From positions 1 through 11,959 of the forward strand of contig JALUUA010000120.1 of NCBI GenBank assembly GCA_027021605.1: DNA of 11,959 bases, in the 5' to 3' direction. A program made the position numbers and the translations under genes. This document shows positions 1-5,073 of the stretch, one piece after another. The DNA comes from Candidatus Bipolaricaulota bacterium. Its GTDB lineage: Bacteria > Bipolaricaulota > Bipolaricaulia > RBG-16-55-9. The first letter of the stretch is position 1. Each line of letters starts with the position of its first letter. The notes beneath the pieces are model-generated. The model saw only the letters and a list, made by a program, of their open reading frames with translations, did no database searches and was not told where the DNA came from.

Positions 1-56
1 GCGTTGGGGATGGGGATGGGAATGGGAATGCGATTGGGAGTGGGGATGGGAGAAGG
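1..56. repeat. G-rich GGGRAT hexanucleotide tract
   Basis: Runs of three or four G recur every six bases, giving imperfect tandem GGGGAT/GGGAAT units up to about base 50. With more than four G-runs on one strand it could fold as a G-quadruplex. A similar AACGGG tract lies on the other side of the next small gene (317-355). The frame of that gene stays open through this tract and would read as Gly-Asp/Gly-Asn repeats, so its coding status is not fully settled. Its similarity to the downstream non-coding tract makes me treat it as intergenic. Confidence 0.6.
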
Positions 57-86
57 TCCCCCCGACGGAGGTGGGCGCGCGCCTTA

Positions 87-311
87 GTGCTCGTGCTGTC
101 CGTCGTTTGCTACGCTTCCGGGGCGATCCTGCTGCGCCCCACGCTCCGGCTGCCCCAGGGAACCGCGCTGGAGCCCTGGGTTCTCCAGGATCCCTTGCGG
201 GAGTGGTGGCTCTTCTGGCCCGCGATGGCGGTGCTGTGGCTCCTCCCCTTTGTCGTCTTCGCCCTGGGCTGGGCCCTGCGGCTGTGGGCCCGCGGGCCCT
301 CGGAGACCTAA
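87..311 (+). CDS. small two-helix membrane protein, unknown function
   Basis: Encodes 74 residues with two hydrophobic segments, about residues 1-18 and 43-66. They are joined by a Trp- and acid-containing loop (residues 19-42), and the tail is Arg-rich. This suggests a hairpin in the cytoplasmic membrane. I do not recognise the family. The start is uncertain. GTG at 87 follows a good GGAGGTG (67-73) with a rather long 13-base gap. GTG at 93 is also possible. The same frame has no stop back to the window edge, and a longer form would add a basic stretch (RRRWAR) just before the first helix. The TAA lies at 309-311, about 140 bases before katG. Nothing ties it functionally to katG beyond being upstream on the same strand. 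Confidence 0.5.
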   Translation: MLVLSVVCYASGAILLRPTLRLPQGTALEPWVLQDPLREWWLFWPAMAVLWLLPFVVFALGWALRLWARGPSET

Positions 312-316
312 ACCTC

Positions 317-355
317 AACGGGAACGGGAACGGGAACGCGGGCACGGGACGGGGG
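317..355. repeat. AACGGG hexanucleotide tract
   Basis: Three perfect AACGGG units (317-334) continue into degenerate units ending in a run of five or more G. It begins six bases after the stop of the small membrane protein gene, within the katG leader. It mirrors the G-rich hexamer tract at 1-56, so the small gene is bracketed by related simple repeats. Several G-runs give it G-quadruplex potential. Confidence 0.65.
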
Positions 356-380
356 AGAGGCCTGCGCCCCGCCGGAGGGC

Positions 381-395
381 TTGCCGGACTGGCAA
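381..395. promoter_or_regulatory. inverted repeat in katG leader, candidate operator
   Basis: TTGCC-GGACT-GGCAA is a perfect 5-bp inverted repeat with a 5-base spacer, 59 bases before the katG start. It satisfies the T-N11-A pattern of LysR-type sites, and katG is commonly controlled by the LysR-type regulator OxyR. A single short palindrome in GC-rich DNA can occur by chance. I see only a weak extended -10 candidate (TGC-GATACA, 408-416) downstream and no convincing -35, so this is tentative. Confidence 0.25.
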
Positions 396-435
396 CGAGG
401 GCGCCGATGCGATACAACGGACCGTCAATCCCTAC

Positions 436-444
436 GGAAGGAGT
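436..444 (+). promoter_or_regulatory. katG ribosome binding site
   Basis: GGAAGGAGT lies about 10 bases before the GTG at 454. This fixes the katG start, although the frame is open far upstream into the previous gene (an ATG-type start could be drawn as early as 250). Confidence 0.75.
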
Positions 445-453
445 AGAGCAGAA

Positions 454-2652
454 GTGGCAAAGGAATCGAAGTGCCCGTTTGCGGGCGAAAGCCTTACGCA
501 CACGACCCTGGGCGGGAGCCCGATCCGCAACTGGTGGCCCAACCAGCTGAACCTCAAGATCCTCCACCAGAACCCCGCCGAACTCAAGCCCACCGGACCG
601 GACGAGAAGTACGCGGAGGCGTTCCGCGGGCTCGACTACGAGGCCCTCAAGGAAGACCTGCGGCAGCTGATGACCGACTCGCAGGACTGGTGGCCCGCCG
701 ACTACGGCCACTACGGTCCGCTGTTCATCCGCATGGCCTGGCACTCCGCCGGCACCTATCGGGTCTTCGACGGGCGCGGGGGCGGCGCGACGGGGAACCA
801 GCGCTTCGCGCCGGTGAACAGTTGGCCCGACAACGTCAACCTCGACAAGGCCCGCCGCCTGCTGTGGCCCATCAAGAAGAAGTACGGCAACCGGATCTCC
901 TGGGCGGATCTGCTCATCCTGGCCGGAAACGTCGCCCTCGAGTCCATGGGCTTTCGGACGTTGGGCTTCGGCGGCGGGCGCGTGGACACCTGGGAGCCCG
1001 AGGAGGACGTCTACTGGGGCCCGGAGGCCGAGTGGCTGGCCGACGAGCGCCACCCGGAGGGGGAACTCGAAAAACCCCTGGCCGCCGATCACATGGGGCT
1101 GATCTACGTGAACCCCGAGGGGCCGGGCGGGGAGCCCAACGCGCTGGAGGCCGCCAAGCACATCCGCGAGAGCTTCCGGCGGATGGGCATGAACGACGAG
1201 GAGACCGTCGCGCTCATCGCGGGCGGCCACACCTTCGGAAAGACCCACGGCGCGGCCGACCCCAAGCACCTGGGCCCGGAGCCCGAGGCGGCCCCCCTCG
1301 AGGAGCAGGGGCTGGGGTGGAAGAGCACCTATCGCACCGGCAAGGGGCCGGACACCATCACCAGCGGCCTGGAGGGCGCCTGGACGCCCACGCCCACGAA
1401 ATGGGACAACCGCTTCCTCGAGCTCCTCTTCAAGTACGAGTGGAACCTCGAGAAGAGCCCGGGCGGCGCCTGGCAGTGGGTGGCCGTGGACCCCGACCCC
1501 GAGGACCGGGTTCCCGACGCCTTCGATCCCCACAAGCGCCACAGGCCCATGATGCTCACCACGGACCTGGCGCTCAAGATGGACCCGGAGTACGCCCGGA
1601 TCGCCCGGCGGTTCCTGGAGAACCCCCAGGAGCTCGAGGCCGCGTTCGCCCGCGCCTGGTTTAAGCTCACCCACCGCGACATGGGTCCGAAGAGCCGGTA
1701 CCTCGGCCCCGAGGTGCCCGAGGAGGACTTCCTCTGGCAGGACCCCCTCCCGCCCGTGGACCACGAGCTCGTAGACGAGCGGGACATCGCCGCCCTCAAG
1801 GAGCGCATTTTGAACTCGGGGCTCTCCCTATCGGAGCTGGTCTACACCGCCTGGTCCGCGGCCTCGACGTTTCGCGCCTCGGACAAGCGGGGCGGGGCCA
1901 ACGGGGCCCGCATTCGCCTCGCGCCCCAGAGGGACTGGGAGGTCAACCAACCCGAGCAGCTCGCCAAGGTGCTGGAGGCGCTCGAGGAAATCCGCTCCGA
2001 GTTCCACGCGGCGCAGGCCGACGGCAAGCGGATCTCGCTCGCGGACCTCATCGTCCTCGGCGGCTGCGCGGCCGTGGAGGAGGCGGCCCGCCGCGCGGGC
2101 TTCGACGTGGAGGTTCCCTTCGCCCCGGGGCGGGTGGACGCCACCCAAGAGCAGACCGACGTCGAGTCGTTCGGGTATCTCGAGCCGATGGCCGACGGCT
2201 TCCGCAACTACCTCCATCCCGAGTGCGCCTTCCCCGCCGAGCAGGCGCTCATCGATAAAGCCCAGCTCCTCACCCTCACCGTGCCGGAGATGACCGTGCT
2301 CGTCGGCGGGATGCGCGCGCTCGGGGCCAACTACGGCGGCACCCCCCACGGCGTCCTCACGGACCGGCCGGGAGCGCTCACGAACGACTTCTTCGTCCAT
2401 CTCCTGGACATGGGGATCGAGTGGAGGCCGACCTCGGAGGAAGCGCGGGTTTTCGAGGGGTTCGACCGCAAGACGGGCGAGCGCAGGTGGACCGCCACGC
2501 GGGTGGACCTGGTGTTCGGCGCCAACTCCCAGCTGCGCGCCCAGGCCGAGTTCTACGCCCAGGACGACAACCGGGAGAAGTTCGTGCGGGACTTCGTGGC
2601 CGCCTGGACCAAGGTCATGAACCTCGACCGCTTCGACCTCGCCTGGTGGTAA
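454..2652 (+). CDS. katG: catalase-peroxidase KatG
   Basis: A complete 732-residue heme enzyme of the usual family length. It disproportionates H2O2 and has peroxidase activity in the cytoplasm. The distal triad is Arg93-Trp96-His97 (RMAWH). The Met-Tyr-Trp adduct residues Trp96, Tyr218 and Met244 are present. The proximal heme ligand is His259 (GGHTFGKTH) with partners Trp310 and Asp371. The catalatic switch Arg408 (HRDMG) and Asp126 are also conserved. Ser304 matches M. tuberculosis Ser315. The C-terminal half (from about 430) is the usual duplicated, heme-free domain. The GTG start is chosen from the ribosome site at 436-444 and because upstream residues do not resemble KatG. A strong terminator follows, and no regulator gene (furA, oxyR) lies adjacent in the window. 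It appears to be transcribed separately from the downstream respiratory cluster. Confidence 0.98.
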   Translation: MAKESKCPFAGESLTHTTLGGSPIRNWWPNQLNLKILHQNPAELKPTGPDEKYAEAFRGLDYEALKEDLRQLMTDSQDWWPADYGHYGPLFIRMAWHSAGTYRVFDGRGGGATGNQRFAPVNSWPDNVNLDKARRLLWPIKKKYGNRISWADLLILAGNVALESMGFRTLGFGGGRVDTWEPEEDVYWGPEAEWLADERHPEGELEKPLAADHMGLIYVNPEGPGGEPNALEAAKHIRESFRRMGMNDEETVALIAGGHTFGKTHGAADPKHLGPEPEAAPLEEQGLGWKSTYRTGKGPDTITSGLEGAWTPTPTKWDNRFLELLFKYEWNLEKSPGGAWQWVAVDPDPEDRVPDAFDPHKRHRPMMLTTDLALKMDPEYARIARRFLENPQELEAAFARAWFKLTHRDMGPKSRYLGPEVPEEDFLWQDPLPPVDHELVDERDIAALKERILNSGLSLSELVYTAWSAASTFRASDKRGGANGARIRLAPQRDWEVNQPEQLAKVLEALEEIRSEFHAAQADGKRISLADLIVLGGCAAVEEAARRAGFDVEVPFAPGRVDATQEQTDVESFGYLEPMADGFRNYLHPECAFPAEQALIDKAQLLTLTVPEMTVLVGGMRALGANYGGTPHGVLTDRPGALTNDFFVHLLDMGIEWRPTSEEARVFEGFDRKTGERRWTATRVDLVFGANSQLRAQAEFYAQDDNREKFVRDFVAAWTKVMNLDRFDLAWW

Positions 2653-2658
2653 CGGCTC

Positions 2659-2705
2659 CCCGCGGCCGGCGACGAACGGCGCATCGCCGTCGTCGGCCGC
2701 GCGGC
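2659..2705. other. long imperfect hairpin after katG
   Basis: The arms either side of CAT at 2682-2684 pair as CGGCG, GACGA and GGCC blocks with small bulges, giving a long GC-rich stem 7 bases after the katG stop. There is no T-run behind it, so it is not a classical terminator. It may protect the katG 3' end or simply reflect GC-rich composition. Confidence 0.4.
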
Positions 2706-2735
2706 CCAGAGCAGAGCGGAGCCGAACGGGATAGA

Positions 2736-2785
2736 ACAGCGCAGCGTAACGCAACGCAACGCAGCGCAGCGCAACGCAGGGCAGA
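2736..2785. repeat. GCAAC/GCAGC pentanucleotide tandem repeat
   Basis: About nine consecutive five-base units of the form GCARC, with one GTAAC variant, occupy 2741-2785; a partial unit precedes them. The unit length is not a multiple of three, and no coding frame is convincing here. The tract lies between the katG hairpin and the intrinsic terminator, so it would be in the katG 3' untranslated RNA. Confidence 0.7.
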
Positions 2786-2795
2786 GCGCAGAGCA

Positions 2796-2849
2796 CGGAA
2801 GGCCCTGGGCTAGGAGAAGCCGTCTTAGCCGGGGCCTTCCGGCTTTTTG
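2796..2849 (+). terminator. Rho-independent terminator of katG
   Basis: The arm CGGAAGGCCC..GGCTA (2796-2812) pairs with TAGCC..GGGCCTTCCG (2826-2841), with one small internal mismatch and a loop of about 13 bases. TTTTT follows at 2844-2848. The position fits the end of the katG transcript and isolates it from the next cluster. Confidence 0.88.
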
Positions 2850-2860
2850 TTACCCGTCTG

Positions 2861-2874
2861 TCACCGGGGGGTGA
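2861..2874. promoter_or_regulatory. inverted repeat TCACC-N4-GGTGA, candidate operator
   Basis: A perfect 5-bp dyad with a four-G spacer sits just after the katG terminator and 54 bases before the first gene of the respiratory cluster, where an operon promoter is expected. A weak -10-like TAGAGT follows at 2875-2880, and TTGTTA (2847-2852) could be a poorly spaced -35. The two-half-site N4 layout resembles CRP/FNR-family sites, but the half-sites are not the FNR TTGAT or DNR TTGNC consensus. Confidence 0.3.
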
Positions 2875-2927
2875 TAGAGTCCTCGGCAAGCTTGCGGATC
2901 CGGCGTTTGGGAAAGGGGGCGAGAGCG

Positions 2928-3110
2928 ATGGCGCAGGCCGAGGAGCGCCGCGAGAAATCGAAGCCGGAGCGGAAGCCGCGCATCCCCCTGGGGCAGGTGA
3001 TCTTCGACGAGATCTTCCTCTGGCTCACGCTCTCGTTGGTGATCAGCCTCCTGGTCTACAACCTGTGGGGGTTGCTGGATCTCTTGCGGTCCCCCGTCGT
3101 GGGTCGCTAG
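2928..3110 (+). CDS. small single-helix membrane protein heading the respiratory cluster
   Basis: Sixty residues: a highly charged N-terminus (about residues 1-22, rich in Glu, Arg and Lys), then one hydrophobic helix (about 29-51, IFLWLTLSLVISLLVYNLWG) and a short basic tail. The ATG at 2928 follows AAAGGGGG with 8 bases between; the frame is open further upstream, but that part is not supported by a ribosome site. It heads the cluster, 60 bases before the binding-protein gene. B-type heme-copper oxidases often carry a tiny single-helix subunit IIa, and this could be an analogue. However, the Thermus subunit IIa is shorter, and here the gene is not next to subunit II. Function unassigned. 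Confidence 0.65.
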   Translation: MAQAEERREKSKPERKPRIPLGQVIFDEIFLWLTLSLVISLLVYNLWGLLDLLRSPVVGR

Positions 3111-3170
3111 GGAGCAGCGCGCGGAGCGCTCGGGGAACAGCAAGGAAAGGAAAGGCAAGGTGATCCCTGT

Positions 3171-4472
3171 ATGGCGGGCCAACTGAGCCGCCGTCGCTTC
3201 CTAACCCTGGTGGGGCTGGGGGGTGCGGCGGCCTTGGGAGGAGCGCTCGGGCCGCTCTCGTCGGCGAAGGCGGGTGCTCCAGGGGTCTTCGATCTCGGTG
3301 ACGTCACGGTGAGCTACGCCGGGACGTTCTACTACTTCCTGCCCGTGGTCGTCGCGAAGGAGAGGGGATTCTTCGAGGAGGAGGGGGTCCGCGTCGGGGA
3401 GCTGGTCCCCTCCTTCGGGGGAGCCGGGACGATCCAAAACTTCTCGGATCGGGGGATGCTCGTTGCCGAGGTCCTCACCCCGGCAGCCCTTACGGCGATC
3501 GCCTTCGACGGGCTCGACGCCCGGGTCGTCGCCGCGGGCGTGAGCTCGCTGGGGAGCCTCGGCTGGGTGGTCCGGCCCGACTCCCTGGCCTTCACCCTCC
3601 AGGACCTGCGGGGGCAGAGCTTGGGATACACGCGCGCGGGATCGATCAGCCAAGCCGCGCTGCAGTTGGTCTTGGAGGGGGCCCCCGGCATCTCGCCGGA
3701 GGACGTCGAGGCCGTCGAGACGGGCGGGGTCCGGGAGGGCTTCGAGAAGCTGCGGGCCGGGGAGATCGACGCCGCAGCTGCCCTCGAGCCGCTCACCTCG
3801 ACCGGCGCCGCGGACCTGCGCTTGGTCTTCTTTGCCCGCTCCTTTGTGCCCTCCTACGCGCAAACCGTCTGGATCGCCCGCCGGGACTTCCTCGAGGCGT
3901 TTCTCCCCGACGAGACCCACCCGCTGGCTCGGTTCTTGCGGGCCCGCAAGCGGGCCGTGGAGTTCATCGTCCAGAACCCCGAGGAAGCCGCGCTGACCCT
4001 GATCAAATACCTCTTCCTCCCGCTCGAGCCCGCGGTGGCCCTCCTCTCCCTGGGTGAGGAGGGCGTCTTTGCGGGAACGTACTACTCGGGCGGGCGGCTG
4101 AGCGGCCCCGCTTTGGTGCGCGTCGAACGCGGCATGCAGCGGAGCGCCTTGATCGCCCGAGACCGGCTCCTCCCGCTCGAGGACGTCGTGGACCAAAGGG
4201 TGCTCCCGGCCGCGGGCGAGGAAGCCATAAACATCCCGCCGCGCCTGGAGCTGGCCGCGGGCGCGCGGGCCGAGGCGCGCATCACCGTCGAGGCCGCGGA
4301 GCCCTACGTGCACGTTCAAAACTTCGGCCCGGGCGCGGTGGCCGTGCGCTTCGACGCGAGGATCGAGGAGCTGCCCCCGCTGCCGCGGGCGGTTAAGATC
4401 CCCGCCCCCCCGGGGGAGCTCCTCGTTGAGGTGGAAGCCCTCTCCGAGGGGGCGAAGGTGCGCGTGTTTTGA
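3171..4472 (+). CDS. Tat-exported SsuA/TauA/THI5-like binding protein with extra C-terminal domain
   Basis: 433 residues. The N-terminus is a twin-arginine signal (SRRRFL at 6-11, hydrophobic 12-28, AKA cleavage site near 34), so the protein is exported folded. Residues about 46-300 resemble NMT1/THI5-type periplasmic binding proteins, with YYFLPVVVAKERGFFEEEGV near 54-73, a Gly-rich loop and a second lobe. Residues about 350-433 look like a separate beta-rich domain with Pro-rich connectors, not typical of SsuA or TauA. The ATG at 3171 follows AAGGTGAT in a purine-rich leader. No ABC permease or ATPase is adjacent. The gene lies 33 bases before subunit II of the heme-copper enzyme, suggesting an extracytoplasmic role there: cofactor or metal delivery, ligand sensing, or an accessory subunit. 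Fold assignment moderate, function unknown. Confidence 0.8.
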   Translation: MAGQLSRRRFLTLVGLGGAAALGGALGPLSSAKAGAPGVFDLGDVTVSYAGTFYYFLPVVVAKERGFFEEEGVRVGELVPSFGGAGTIQNFSDRGMLVAEVLTPAALTAIAFDGLDARVVAAGVSSLGSLGWVVRPDSLAFTLQDLRGQSLGYTRAGSISQAALQLVLEGAPGISPEDVEAVETGGVREGFEKLRAGEIDAAAALEPLTSTGAADLRLVFFARSFVPSYAQTVWIARRDFLEAFLPDETHPLARFLRARKRAVEFIVQNPEEAALTLIKYLFLPLEPAVALLSLGEEGVFAGTYYSGGRLSGPALVRVERGMQRSALIARDRLLPLEDVVDQRVLPAAGEEAINIPPRLELAAGARAEARITVEAAEPYVHVQNFGPGAVAVRFDARIEELPPLPRAVKIPAPPGELLVEVEALSEGAKVRVF

Positions 4473-4490
4473 TGTCTTTCTAAACACTCG

Positions 4491-4499
4491 AAGGAGGTG
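4491..4499 (+). promoter_or_regulatory. ribosome binding site of the CuA subunit gene
   Basis: AAGGAGGTG is a near-perfect Shine-Dalgarno. It overlaps a possible GTG start at 4497, so translation must begin at the ATG at 4506, 6 bases further on, and not at that GTG. Confidence 0.85.
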
Positions 4500-4505
4500 T
4501 ACGGG

Positions 4506-5039
4506 ATGGCCTCACCGTTGGCACCGCCGGAGCGGGTCTGGTGGAAGCCCGCCGGGCTCCTGGAGAAGACCTGGGTGCGGATCGCGTTCGTGTGGTGCCT
4601 GTTCCTTACGGCGATGATGCCCATCTGGTTCCTGATGGGCAAGCAGAACGTCCCCGGGGAGAGCTATCGCATCGACCCGCCCGCCTTCCGGGAGCGGGTG
4701 ATGGCCTTCGTCGAGCAGTACCGGGTGGGGGAGGAGCAGGGGATCCCCGTCGTGGAACCCCCGCCCGGGTCGGACGTCTACCTCTTCGGACGGATGTTCC
4801 AGTGGTACCCCATCGTGAAGCTCAAGGTGGGGGAGACCTACCGCCTGCACGTCTCCTCGCTGGACGTCCAGCACGGGTTCTCCCTCCAGCCTCTCAACAT
4901 CAACCTGCAAATCCTACCGGGGTACGTGCACGTCATCACCGTCACGCCCACCCGCGCCGGGGAGTACTCGCTGGTGTGCAACGAGTACTGCGGCCTGGGG
5001 CACCACATCATGGTGAGCAAGCTCATCGTGACGGAGTAA
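4506..5039 (+). CDS. heme-copper reductase subunit II (CuA, ba3 type)
   Basis: 177 residues. One N-terminal membrane anchor (about 22-44) is followed by an extracytoplasmic cupredoxin domain. The binuclear CuA site is complete: His123 (DVQHGF), Cys158, Glu160, Cys162, His166 and Met169 in CNEYCGLGHHIM. The domain closely resembles the short ba3/B-family subunit II (NINLQILPG, CNEYCGLGHH). Only one helix precedes it, as in B-family enzymes. The strand before the cupredoxin core (FQWYPIV, 98-104) is shorter than the RQWAF..YQP strand I recall from Thermus ba3, where an aromatic electron-entry residue sits. CuA implies electron delivery from a cytochrome c or small copper protein rather than directly from quinol, yet no such donor is encoded in the window. 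Subunit I follows after 34 bases. Confidence 0.95.
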   Translation: MASPLAPPERVWWKPAGLLEKTWVRIAFVWCLFLTAMMPIWFLMGKQNVPGESYRIDPPAFRERVMAFVEQYRVGEEQGIPVVEPPPGSDVYLFGRMFQWYPIVKLKVGETYRLHVSSLDVQHGFSLQPLNINLQILPGYVHVITVTPTRAGEYSLVCNEYCGLGHHIMVSKLIVTE

Positions 5040-5073
5040 GGGGAGCGAGGGATCAAAGGGGGAGAGACGAGAG

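Noticed and set aside
250..453. N-terminal extension of katG into the upstream gene
   Set aside because: The frame is open, but the residues are unlike KatG and overlap the small membrane gene and hexamer repeat. A good ribosome site points to GTG 454, which gives normal family length.
2736..2785. CRISPR array
   Set aside because: The units are five bases long and contiguous with no spacers; it is a simple tandem repeat.
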